Shown one piece after another: positions 1 to 9,061 of a stretch of DNA of 53,739 bases; within the stretch, counting starts at the first letter, position 1; each line of letters starts with the position of its first letter. The notes beneath the pieces were generated by a model that was not told the origin of the DNA, searched no databases, and worked only from the letters and a program-made list of their open reading frames with translations. The translations under genes and the position numbers were made by a program. Source of the stretch: Cyanophora paradoxa (taxonomy: Eukaryota; Glaucocystophyceae; Cyanophorales; Cyanophoraceae); assembly GCA_004431415.1 (NCBI GenBank), contig QPMI01000299.1:1-53739 (forward strand). Reading direction: 5' to 3'.

Positions 1-324
1 TCACGTACGAGATCGCCGCCGCCTCGGGCAGCGGCGAGGCCGACATCACCCTCCACTCCGACGAGCCCCAGGCCCGCCCCCGCCCCCGCCCCCGCCCCCG
101 CCCCACGCCTCCACCCGCGCCACGCGCCTTTATCTTGCTCTGCCACGCGCCTTTATCTTGCTCTGGATCGAAACGTCTGTGCCTGACGCTGGCCCCCCGC
201 GCGCGCAGGTGCGGCTGGCGATGGTGATCCACAAGGACCGCATCCCGCGCATCCGCGAGCGGCTCGAGGCGCTCTTCCCCAACGCAGCCCCCGACGACGA
301 GGAAGGCGGCGACGATACGAGATG
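1..324 (+). CDS. 3' end of an unknown gene (two exons visible)
   Basis: The window opens inside a coding exon that reads TYEIAAASGSGEADITLHSD... to base 71. A GC-AG intron (72-208) follows, then the last exon (209-324) reading VRLAMVIHKDRIPRIRERL and an acidic tail ending EEGGDDTR before TGA. The reading frame is kept across the splice, the exon is not low-complexity, and the acceptor has the GCGCAG form used throughout the window, so it is a real gene end. The family is not recognised; a weak resemblance to the end of the Aha1 N-terminal domain (Hsp90 co-chaperone) is only a guess. The 5' part lies outside the window. Confidence 0.6.
120..165. repeat. 23-bp tandem duplication inside an intron
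   Basis: Two head-to-tail copies of CCACGCGCCTTTATCTTGCT+CTG lie at 120-142 and 143-165 with no visible difference. They sit inside the GC-AG intron of the partial first gene, so they do not affect coding. Perfect identity suggests a recent duplication. Confidence 0.85.
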
Positions 325-657
325 ATCATGTAATTACAATAAGCAATTCACTGCACAGATTCGCGCGCTCCCTTGCTGAAGTAGCACAGGCCACGGACGT
401 GCGCGCGCGCGCGCGCGTCTAGCGCTAGCTAGCGCCAGCTACGATCTGGCTCTGGCCTAAGCTTCGCGCGCGCATGCGTATATTAGCGCTGCAGCTGCGC
501 TGGTTAAATGGCGCTGCATGAAAGCGACTTAGCTGGACCGATCGGCGAGCTCGACCTAGGAGCCGCGCCTTCGTTCGCATCCGGCGTTAGTGGTACCTGT
601 CGTCCTGGGTTCGAATCCTGGGAGATTTCAGCTAGAGTCGGCGCTGCGCGGCCAGGA
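325..657. other. Intergenic region with a tRNA B-box-like motif
   Basis: This is spacer between the first gene's stop and the RCC1-type gene's start. It contains a GCGCGC run near 400-418 and a GGTTCGAATCC sequence at about 608-618. The latter equals the RNA polymerase III B-box/T-loop consensus, with AGTGGTA upstream at 589-595 resembling a D-loop. The spacing is too short for an anticodon arm and no acceptor stem pairs well. A decayed or tRNA-derived sequence is possible, but a functional tRNA is not supported. Confidence 0.35.
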
Positions 658-3477
658 ATGGCGGGTGCGTGGTCCCATCGCACACATAGCGTGACGAATG
701 GACGATTTCTAGAACTGCTGGTTCGGAGCTCTGCGCACTGCCGCGAAAACGAACTTTTTCCCCGACGCCGCGGCCGCGGACGACGCTGACGTGTTTTTAC
801 TTTCGCTGCAGACCCTTTCAACCCATTCGGTGACCCAGTGCCGGCAGCCGCGCCGGCATTTCCGACGAGCTCGCCGCCACCCTCGACAGCGGCCGCACCA
901 GCGCACGGCTTCGTCGACAACCCATTCGCAGACACAGCTCCTGCAGCAGCGCAGCCGTTCGATGCACTTTCCAGCCAGTTCGCGGCAATGAGCACGGGCT
1001 CCTCTGGCGGCATTCCGCACAACCCGTTCGCCGAGCCGCCGACACAGAGCCCGCCGACGTCCGCGCCGAACGCAGGCGATCCATTCGGCTTCTACGGTAG
1101 TTCTTCCGGCGCGCAGTCGCCGTCCCCGTCGGCCTCCCCGCCAGCGATGCCGGCCGCGGCGAACCCATTCCCGTCATTCCCGGCGGCGCCGTGGGACCCG
1201 TTCGGCGCGCAGCCGACGACGGGGTCGCCGTTCGACGTGGCGTCGCCAAGCGCGGCGGCGGCGGGCCCCTCGCAGGCCGCGTTCGACAGCTTCTTCGCGG
1301 CGCAGGCCAGCTCGCCCAAGGCCGCTGCGGACCCGTTCGCGCCCCCGCCGGCCGCTCCGGCGGCTTCCCCGTCGCCCACCGGCGAGGGTGACGAGGAGAA
1401 GAAGAAGGAGAAGGACAAGGAGAAGGGCAAGGAGGGCGAGAAGAAGGAGAAGGGGGACGGGAAGCCGCGGGCGCCGCGCGTGGTGGCCGTCTTCAACGCG
1501 GAGGGGGCGTTCGCGCGTGACGGGTACGAGGTGGTGGCCGAGATGGAGGACGCGCCGGAGCGGTCCTTCCCCGTGCAGGTCGCCGTTGGCGAGAACCACG
1601 CCCTCGTCCTCCTCGGTCCGCCCCGCCCCCGCCCCGCCCCGCCCCGCCCCGCCCCGCCCCCGCCCCGCCCGCCCCGCCCGCAGCGCGCGCCTCACGCCGC
1701 GCAGACTGCGGCGTGATCTACGGCCTCGGCGGCTTCGACAAGGGCCGCCCTCGAGGCCTCATCCCGAGCCCCATCAAGGGGACCCGCAAGCTCACCATCA
1801 TCCAGGCGCGCCCCGCCCCTCGCCCGGCTGGCCCGGCGCCTCACGCGGCGGCAGGTGGCGTGCGGCTCGTTCCACTCGGCGGCCCTCACGGAGGACGGCC
1901 GCGTCTTCACGTGGGGCCGCAACGGTGCCCCGTCGCCGCGCGCCGCCGCGCCGCGCCGGCCGCTGACGAGGGTGGGCAGACTACGGGCAGCTGGGGCTGG
2001 GCGACTCGGCGAGCAGCCGGCCGGTGCACGAGCCGACGTGCGTCGAGCGGCTGGAGCGGCGCAAGGTGCGCCAGATCGACTGCGGGCATCAAACGACCGC
2101 CGCCCTCGCCGGTGCCGCCCCGCGCCCCCCGCCGCCGCACGTAGCCTTGCCGGCCGACGCGGGGGCAGACGACGGGCGCCTCTACACGTGGGGCGACAGC
2201 TCGCGGGGCCAGCTCGGCCACTTCGGGTGCGGCGTGGCCGGCCGGGGCGGCAGGGGCCGGCCGGGGGCGGCAGGGGCCGGCGCGTGACGCGCCCCGGCGC
2301 GCAGGTCGCTGAAGAAGGGGGACAACGGGATTCCGGGCCCCGTCGTCGTGAAGGAGACGGTCACCAAGTTCGCGTGCGGCTTCGAGCACATGGCCTGCGT
2401 CACCTGTGCGCCGCGCCGCGGGGCGGCGGGGCGGGGCGGCGCGCGGGGCGGGGGGTGAGGCGGGGCGCAGCGGACAACCATGTGTGGAGCTGGGGCCGGA
2501 ACGGCCTGCCGAAGTACGACTCGTCGAAGATCATGCACAAGTTCGTCAACTACGACGAGTCCTTCCGCCCCATGAAGGCCCGCCCGGCCCCGCGAGCCCC
2601 GCCCCCGGCCCCGGCCCCGCCCCCGCTGAGGCGCGCGCAGGTCACGCCGCACCACATCACCCAGAAGATCCTCTACATGTCCGCCGGCGGCTGCCCCGAG
2701 ACCAAGGGCCACACCGTCATCGTCTGCGACTCCCACCGCGGTGCCCCCCGCGCCCCGCCCGCCCCGCCGCCCGGCCGACGCCCCCGCAGGCTGCGTGTAC
2801 GGCTTCGGGCGGGGGTACGACGGGCAGCTGGGGCGCGAGCACCGGGAGACGCGCCGCGTGCCCATCAAGCTCCTCGGGCGCGCCCCGCCGGCCCCCTCTG
2901 CCGCTCCTCGCCCGCTGACGCCGCGCAGGCTCTCGAACGACATGAACGGGCGCATCGTGCAGGTCAAGTGCCACCGGAAGAGCACCTACTTCCTCACCGG
3001 CGCGCCGCCCCCGCGCAGCGCCTCGCGGGGGGCGGGGCGAGCGTGGGGGGCGGGGCGCAGAGAAGGGGGAGGTGCACCAGTACGGGCAGGCGGACTTCAC
3101 GATCCCCGAGAAGATGTCCGTCTGCTACCTCGAGCGCTCCGAGGCCCTCGGCGTCTGCCTCATCGGCCCGCCCCGCCCGCCCGCCCGCCCGCCCCGCCCG
3201 CCCTGACGCCCGCGCAGACAACCCGTACCTGACGGGGACGGGGCCGCCGCCGTCGACGGAGAGCGACGAGGAGAAGCGGGAGGTGCGGGCGCGGGAGCGG
3301 GAGGAGCGGCGGGAGCGGGAGCGGAAGCAGGCGCGGGACGGCTCGCGCTCGAGCTCGGGCTCGCGCTCGCCGCCCCCGAAGTCCTCCTCCAAGAAGGACC
3401 TCGCCAAGTCGGCCTCCAAGAAGGAGAAGGAGGCCCCCGCCCCCGCCCCCGCCCCCGACGTCGACCTCCTCTCCTAG
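658..3477 (+). CDS. NPF/DPF-motif and RCC1-repeat protein
   Basis: The start is inferred as a 7-nt first coding exon (ATGGCGG, 658-664) spliced over intron 665-811 to an exon beginning ACCCTTTCAACCC, giving MADPFNPFGDP. The first 200 or so residues are Pro/Ala/Ser-rich with repeated NPF and DPF/DPFG motifs, which in other proteins bind EH domains and clathrin-adaptor appendages. A Lys/Glu-rich stretch follows, then a series of RCC1 repeats spread over many small exons (VACGSFHSAALTEDGRVFTWG, DCGHQTTAALA, GRLYTWGDSSRGQLGHF, NHVWSWGRN, YGFGRGYDGQLGRE). The tail is Arg/Glu- and Ser-rich and ends DVDLLS. RCC1 repeats form a seven-bladed propeller used in GEFs and scaffolds. The propeller assignment is firm; an endocytic role is inference from the NPF/DPF motifs. 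At least one intron (2578-2640) has a GC donor. Confidence 0.85.
665..811 (+). other. Intron 1 of the RCC1-type gene, after a 7-nt coding exon
   Basis: The donor is GGCGG|GTGCGTGG and the acceptor is TTTCGCTGCAG|ACCC, with a CTGACG branch-site candidate near the 3' end. The leftover G of the tiny first exon joins AC to make Asp. This gives a start MADPFNPFG that continues the downstream DPF/NPF periodicity, which supports the assignment. Confidence 0.6.
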
Positions 3478-3685
3478 CCCGCCCGCCCCCGCCCCCGCCC
3501 CCGCCCCCGCCCGCCCCCACTTGCTGCTTCGCTTCTCATTTCATGCACCTGCTCCCACGACGCTCTCCCGGCCCCCCTCGCCGAAGCCAGGCGCTCACGG
3601 GAGATGCGTACGCGCTGCGGCAGCTGCAGGCCACTGTCACGACCACGAGAGATTCTTCGACTGAAGAGGCGGGCGGGGGGCGAGG

Positions 3686-5628
3686 TCAGTCGTCGAGGCG
3701 GGGCTGGGCGTCGGCGTCGGGGTCGTCGAGGGCGCCGGGGGCCCCCGCGAGGAGCGCCCCCTCCTCCCCGTGCCCGTCGTACAGCAGCTCACCGTCCCCC
3801 GCGGCCGCGCCCTCCCCCTCGCCCTCCTCCCCCGCCGCCTGCAGCGCCTCCTCCCGCATCGCCGCCCCGTAGCTCTTCGCCACCGCCGCCCCCGGCCCCG
3901 CCCCGACGACGAGCCCGCCGCCGGCGCGGGGGCCGCGCCCGCCGCCGCCGAGGAGGACGAGGAGGCGGCTGGGGCCGACGAGGAGGAGGCGGCGGGTGCC
4001 GCGGAGGAGGAGGAGGAGGCAGGGGCGGGGGCGGGGGCGGGGGCGGGGGCGGGGCTCTGGGCGGGGAGGAGGCGGCAGCCGCCGGGGAGGAGGGCGCCGG
4101 GGGCGGCGGGGCCGGAGGAGGGGCCGCAGGAGAGGGTGGCGGCGAAGTTGTAGAGGTACTTGACGGTGACGGGGCCCTCGAGGGGCGCCCCCGAGGGGTC
4201 GGGGAAGTGGAGGGGGAAGGGCAGCCGCGAGAGGTCCACGATGACCTCCTTGGCGGGGCCCACGGGGCCCCCCGCCGGCCCCTCCCACGCCACGTTCACC
4301 TTCGGCGGGATCACCCGCTGCCGGCCCCCGTCAGCCGCCGCCGGGGCGGGGAGGGGCGGGGCGGGGCGGGGCGGGGCGGGGCGCACGACGGGGACGTCGG
4401 GGACCTTGACGACCTGCATCTCGGGCATCTGCAGCACCACCTGCCTGCACCGCCCCGCCCCGTCGGCCGGGCCGGCGTCGCGCGCGGCGGGGCGCGCACT
4501 GCTGGGGCACGTCGACGGTGATCGGCTCCACGCCCCCGACGGCCGCCCCCGAGGCCCGCGCCTCCGCGTGCACGCTCGGCGCCTGCGGCGTCACCTTGAC
4601 CTGCGCACGGCCTCAGGGGCGCCACCCGAGCTCGCCGAGGCCGAGGCGCGCAGACCTGCACGTTGGGCCCCGCGATTTCCGTCGCCGGCTTGTCGTAACC
4701 TGTGGTCGCCATCGCCGGCTTCTGCACGAGCACGCGCACATCCTAGGGCAGGAGCAGCCCGTCAGCAGGAGCCCTGAAGCTCTGGAGCTGGTCGGGGCGC
4801 ACCTGCGGCTTCGCTTCCACCGCCGTCGCGCCGCCGCCGGCCGCCGCCTCCACCCGGGGCGCCTCCGCCCGCACGCTCACCGACGTCGCGGGGGCCAGCA
4901 CCGGCGCAGCCGAACCCGCCTTGAAGAAGATTTGCGGCTCCGGCACCTTCACCTGCCGGCGACATCGGCCGCGGGGCCCGCGGCGGCGCGGTGCGGGGCG
5001 CGAGCGGACTGTGATCGGCGACGAGGGGACGGGCACGTGGATGCCCTTCTCCAGTGCCGGGAGGCGGACGGAGATGGGGCCGGGCTTCACCACGACCTCG
5101 GGCTTCCCGAGTTCGACCTGCGCAGTGCTGTCGTTCAGATGCCGCACGCCCCGCGGTCTAGTGCGGCGAGGCTCTCACGTTCGTCACGGGCGAGTCGGCG
5201 TACGTCGCGGCGACGCCGGGCCGCCCCACCGTCACGCCGGTTGTGATCGTTGTCTGCACCGGCGCCCCGGCCGCCTCCACTGCGTGCCACCGAGTTGGGA
5301 ACGGGCATGGTCTCCGGCGAGCGGGCGGCGGGGCTGGCACCTTTAACGTCGACCGGAGCTTGGCTGACCTTCACCTCCGCGGCCGGAACCTGCGCTCAAG
5401 CGTCGGCCAGGGGCCCGCAGGCGCGCGGCGTTCGGGCCGCGGGCCGCGCACCGTGACGGCCTTGCCCACAGAGGTCTTGAACTCTACCGACGGGGCATCC
5501 TGTGTGAGCAGCACTTGCTGGCTCGGTATCGGCGGGACTGTTGCCGCCAGCTTGGGCGCATTGGCTGGCTTCGGCGGGTCGGCTGCCATCGACTTGGGCG
5601 CATTGGCTGGCTTCGTCGCGTCTGCCAT
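3686..5628 (-). CDS. VPV-repeat cytoskeleton-like protein, copy 1
   Basis: The start ATG at 5628 opens an exon rich in Lys/Pro/Ala (KPANAPK repeated twice). Exons then read IPSQQVLLTQDAPSVEF, AEVKVSQAPVDVK, QVELGKPEVVVKPGPISVRL, PALEKGIHVPVPSSPITV, VKVPEPQIFFK and MQVVKVPDVPVV. The dense Val-Pro-Val alternation resembles articulins, alveolins and epiplasmins, which build submembrane skeletons, though no diagnostic alveolin block is seen. Later exons read VIPPKVNVAWEGPAGGPVG and EGPVTVKYLYNFAATL, and the protein ends in an Ala/Glu/Asp-rich tail (QPRLDD, stop 3686-3688). Several segments match the divergent gene at 9567-12606 almost word for word, so the two are paralogs. Introns are C-rich GT-AG with CTGACGGGGGCCGGCAG-type ends. 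The function is inferred from composition only. Confidence 0.7.
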
Positions 5629-5688
5629 ATAGATGCAGACAGCCGAATCGCGCGAGTTCGGCAACGTGTGCCGCGTTCCAACACCTCC
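5629..5688. promoter_or_regulatory. Left half of a split divergent promoter
   Basis: This 60-bp stretch, together with 8986-9061, separates the start regions of two divergent paralogous genes. The pieces are separated by element A, whose CCTCC target copies are at 5684-5688 and 8981-8985. Removing the element would leave a bidirectional spacer of about 130-140 bp if the right gene starts at 9062. No TATA box is evident. Confidence 0.45.
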
Positions 5689-5752
5689 TGTTGCCACTCC
5701 ACTACGTACCCTTTTGCACCACGTAGCAGAATCGAGTTGGACGGGCCTATTA
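5689..5752 (+). repeat. Left terminal inverted repeat of element A
   Basis: This 64-bp arm starts TGTTGCCACTCCACTACGTA and ends GGGCCTATTA. It is the exact reverse complement of 8917-8980. It contains CCACGTAGCAGAA, also present in the repeats of element B. Confidence 0.95.
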
Positions 5753-5799
5753 GCACTCAGGCAAGGCTCAGGAGCAATCTTCGCACAGGGGGCCCAAGC

Positions 5800-6655
5800 A
5801 TGCGCCCTCGCGCGACGACGAAGCCAGCACTCAGGCTCCCCCGTGCGTTCCCGTGCTTGGGCACGGTCTGGGTACTATTTGGGCATGTCGCGTCCTTGGT
5901 CGTGCTGCACTCTCGTGCCCAAACGTGCCCAATCGTGCCCCAACGTGCCCCATGGTTCTCCCGACGAAATCTGATTCCGGAGCGTCGCTGTTGCAGGCGA
6001 GAGAAGGGAGGCACTACGACTTCAACACGATGGACCCTACAGGGTGCTTTCTTCGGTCCGCCGTGCCTTCTTTCTGCCCGACTGACATGTCAGACGCAGA
6101 AAAACGTGGCGGGATCGGTTCCCCCTGTAGAGATCGTCCCAGCCTTGCGGCAAGCCGGAGCCCAGAGGGCGACATTCTGTACATGATCGACGTGTACACC
6201 GGCCGGTACGGGGGCCCCGTCGACCTGGTCGACGATTCCCGCGGCACCACGCAGTCTCTCTTCATCTGCTGGACGGTCAGCTTGGATGGTATGAGGACGA
6301 CTGGGCATATGCCCCTGTCGTTCAGGGGGCAGAGATCACGACGCTCGAGTGCGAGTTCGATGCCGAGCACGCGGATTCCAAGGTGCTCAACTCCAAGAAA
6401 ACACCTCCGGCGGTGAGAGCACTGCTCCTCTTATCTCTCCTTTCATTTCTTAGCGAATCCCAGTTCAAGTACTTCCTCTGCATACGGGAGACGGTCAAGT
6501 CCAAGAGCACATACAAGCAGGGCCACATCTTCCCCAAGTGCAACAAGCACGGCGATCCGCCGTCGGGCTGCCTAGGGGTGTACGGGATCAAGCAGCTCAT
6601 TCAGGACACCGCAAAGCTAGCTGCGGCCCAAAAAAAGGCGGCGGCGGCAAAGTAG
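5800..6655 (+). CDS. Element A plus-strand accessory protein
   Basis: The inferred structure is ATG at 5800 (MRPRATTKPALRLP, exon to 5841); an intron of about 160 nt rich in CGTGCCCA/TTGGGCACG; an exon AREGRHYDFNTMDPT; a short intron ending GACATGTCAG; an exon DAEKRGGIGS...ILYMIDVYTGRYGGPVDLVD; a 39-nt intron; GAEITTLECEFDAEHADSK; a further intron; then FKYFLCIRETVKSKSTYKQG to a stop at 6653-6655, preceded by an Ala/Lys tail. The frame is kept at every junction and the product is about 190 residues. It resembles no family I recognise and shows no signal peptide or membrane segment. Its place inside the inverted repeats makes it part of the transposon cargo. It is not similar to the plus-strand gene of element B. 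Confidence 0.55.
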
Positions 6656-7264
6656 ATCAGTGTCTATCTCCTAGTAGCAGTCCTAGTAGCTCTACTAGCA
6701 TTGATAGTGTTGCTCTATTAGGGTTTTTGCAGCGTATCTTCCTTAGAATTGGGTCGTGCACTGGTCGTGCCCGGCTCGTGCCCAAACATGCCCAAATGTG
6801 CCCCGTCATGCCCAAACCGACTTGATCCTGAATTTAGCAGTGATTGACGTCGCGGAGCACGATTGCGCATTGAACTGCACATTTGCCATGTGAACTTAAC
6901 AGTATTGATATTTTACAACGTTTTGATGAAGAAAGGCGATGCGAAGAACTTCAGCATGACATGTTCCGCGTCGCTCAGAAGTCTGACCATCGGACTCGCA
7001 TCATGATGTGAAGCCAAGGGTCATGAACTCATGATGAGGCCCGGCCTCGAAGACCTGAAGCAGTTCCGACCCGTCCGAGAGGCCGCACAAGTTGAATTTG
7101 AGAATGCTGAAGCCTTGTTTAACTCGTATTCATGAAGCTTCATGGTTCGCTCCCTCTTTACCGGTTTCTGCTACTTGCTCGTGCCCACGTCATGCCCAAT
7201 CGTGCCCAAGTACGTGCCCAGACGAAGTTCGGACATGCTCAAGGAGGGCACGACTCGGAAACTC
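6656..7264. other. Noncoding centre of element A
   Basis: This lies between the convergent 3' ends of the two element A genes. It contains CTAGTAG-type repeats near 6670-6700. Two clusters of the element's CGTGCCC(A) motif lie at about 6760-6825 and 7180-7260, and a relatively AT-rich middle at 6830-6990. No open frame with exon-like composition is seen. Confidence 0.6.
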
Positions 7265-8785
7265 TTTCACAACGAAAGGCTATTCCAAAATCGATCGTCC
7301 AGGGCACGCGGATCGCAGTCCTTCACGCTGATGGATACCAGCTGCGCGCCCAACGTGAGCTCCATTGTCGTGTCCAAATGGTGCTCAAAACCATACCCAA
7401 ACGTGCCTCGCGGGGCACGTTTGAGTATGATTTGGGCACGTCGGAGCATGGGGTTTGGGTATGACAGAGACGCACGTCGCCGACTGCAAGGTTGGCGATC
7501 TCCCCGGCTCTCTTGCGGGCGAAGTCAATCATCCTGTTCCTGTACGCCGAGAGACGATCGTTCAGGACCCCTACGTAAGCCTTGTACTTCTCGTGCTCCT
7601 TCTGCGGGAACAATGTCAGTGCCGACAGCCATTAACGTAAACAGGACATAGCGAACCATGAAAGCGATCGGCATCCCCTCGATGGTGCCACGACGGAAGC
7701 CGCCTTTGAGATGGCGCTCTGCGGAGTCCAAGTACTGCTCCGATTCCTTAGATTCCTCCTCCTCCATGTCCTTCACATACTTGTCCCAGAGGATCTGCTG
7801 CTTGTCGGTGGGCACCCAGCTGTCCCGGGCAGCTGCAGCCTCAACATCTTCGTCCGTGCCGACATCGACAGTGATTCCCGCATCCTGCACGACGGGCATG
7901 GGAGGGAGCAGCATCAAAGCGTTCAAGAAGGCCTAGGGAGGTGTGCACCTTCATGAGCTCCTGGAGCGTAGTGCCCTGCACGACCTCCCGCTCGTTGTAG
8001 ACACGATCAGAGGAGGCGGGAGCCAGGTTTCCGAATCGCTCGGACGGATCTCTGTTGAACATGACCTTGAAAGGCGTCTGCTTGTGCCCCTTGGTGAAGA
8101 TGGATGTGTTCATCTGCCACTGGACCTGTGCCTGGGTTGGTTGCAGGGCGCGAGCATGTCGGCACGGTCATACCGGGCCCAGGGCGGACACCCAGTCTTT
8201 CGTTCCGTTGAAGAAGCAGTACGCAGTGACTCGGCGGCCGAGCGTCCGGTTCGCGCGCTCCACAGAACCTGCAAAACACGGTCATACCCGAACATGCTCA
8301 AACATGCTCGGCACGTGCTCAAAAAGATCGTTGGGCACGATTGAGCATGATGTTGGGCATGTCGCGGGCATGACGCTGGGCGCTGCGCCGCCGTCCGAGC
8401 CGTCCGATTGCCGCTGGGTCGCAGCAGTTGGTGCCCTACGCTGCTCCGGAGGGACGACATACGCGCCAGGCGGCGGGCCAGCTGCTGCCGTGCTGTTCCC
8501 GCCACCATTGCTTGAACTGCTCGAAGGCCCCGCGCGTGCCTGCTGGAGCTGATCTAAGAGAGATCTAGCAAGATGCCCGCCAGGACAATGGCCGCGGTGG
8601 CCCTCCTTGTGATCGCAGTCGCAGCTCGAGAACGACGAGATCAGCTGCTCGATGTGGCAGGTACACTTGCGGCCGCACCACGCGCGACCCGCGAGCACAG
8701 CTGTCTGTAGCGCGAAGCTGCAGAAGACGCAGAACTGCAGAATCTGGCCGGCCGCCTGAATCTCCTCCGGCGACAGGCCCAACAT
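7265..8785 (-). CDS. Element A integrase gene, internally deleted
   Basis: The start at 8785 (MLGLSPEEIQAAGQILQFC) leads into a Cys/His domain (CVFC...WCGRKC...CDCD..HRGHCPG), then GPPPGAYVVPPEQRRAP. An intron at about 8286-8390, made of CGTGCCCA-type repeats, joins this directly to GSVERANRTLGRRVTAYC, which looks like the conserved Glu region of a DDE integrase core, followed by MNTSIFTKGHKQTPFKVMFN. Further exons give VPTDKQQILWDKYVKDMEEE, KEHEKYKAYVGVLNDRLSAY and a C-terminal VSISVKDCDPRALDDRFWNS ending LSL, stop 7265-7267. The HHCC zinc domain and both catalytic Asp regions present in element B's homolog are absent, so integration activity is unlikely. It could still bind DNA through its Cys/His domain. 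Confidence 0.75.
7380..7415. other. Hairpin in an element A intron
   Basis: CATACCCAAACGTGCC, loop TCGCG, GGCACGTTTGAGTATG form inverted arms of 16 nt with a single G-T pair. The hairpin lies inside an intron of the integrase gene (minus-strand GTGCGTCTCTG donor, GGGCGCGCAG acceptor). Arms consist of the element's recurring motif. Confidence 0.75.
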
Positions 8786-8916
8786 CGCTGCAGCTGTCTG
8801 GGCTCTAACACCTGTCGTGCCCAACACAAAGCTTACGTGCCCAAGCCTTTGGGCACGACGCGCCCTAGCCCCGACGTGCCCAAAGCGGATTTGGGCACGG
8901 GGCCCCGGCAATCATG

Positions 8917-8980
8917 TAATAGGCCCGTCCAACTCGATTCTGCTACGTGGTGCAAAAGGGTACGTAGTGGAGTGGCAACA
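8917..8980 (-). repeat. Right terminal inverted repeat of element A
   Basis: This is the exact inverse of 5689-5752. It is followed by CCTCC (8981-8985), matching the CCTCC just left of the other end. Confidence 0.95.
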
Positions 8981-9061
8981 CCTCCGCGGCGTGGATCAGA
9001 CTGGGGTACAGCGCGCTCTTACACCAGAGGCCAGCGGCACCGCCGCGGTTCGCTTGCGGCC

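Larger units (their letters stand above)
5689..8980. mobile_element. Element A: integrase-type TIR transposon
   Basis: The element is 3,292 bp, bounded by 64-bp inverted repeats without visible mismatch (5689-5752 and 8917-8980), with termini TGTTGCC...GGCAACA. A 5-bp direct repeat CCTCC flanks it (5684-5688 and 8981-8985), as expected of a target-site duplication. Inside are a plus-strand gene (5800-6655) and a minus-strand gene (7265-8785) encoding a Cys/His domain joined to the C-terminal part of a retroviral-type integrase. Inverted rather than direct terminal repeats exclude an LTR element. Integrase plus TIRs starting TGT fit the Ginger/Tdd class of DNA transposons. The integrase lacks its two Asp residues, so this copy is probably non-autonomous. 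Its noncoding DNA is full of CGTGCCCA/TGGGCACG motifs. It sits between two divergent host genes. Confidence 0.85.

Noticed and set aside
560-650. A tRNA gene suggested by GGTTCGAATCC
   Set aside because: The T-arm pairs only with two wobble pairs, no acceptor stem fits, and there is no room for an anticodon arm between the D-like and T-like parts.
5842-8916. CRISPR-like array from the recurring GTGCCCA motif
   Set aside because: The motif is 8 nt, occurs in both orientations at irregular spacing, and lies in introns of a eukaryotic transposon.
5689-8980. LTR retrotransposon (TG...CA ends, integrase)
   Set aside because: The terminal repeats are inverted, not direct, and no reverse transcriptase or protease is present.
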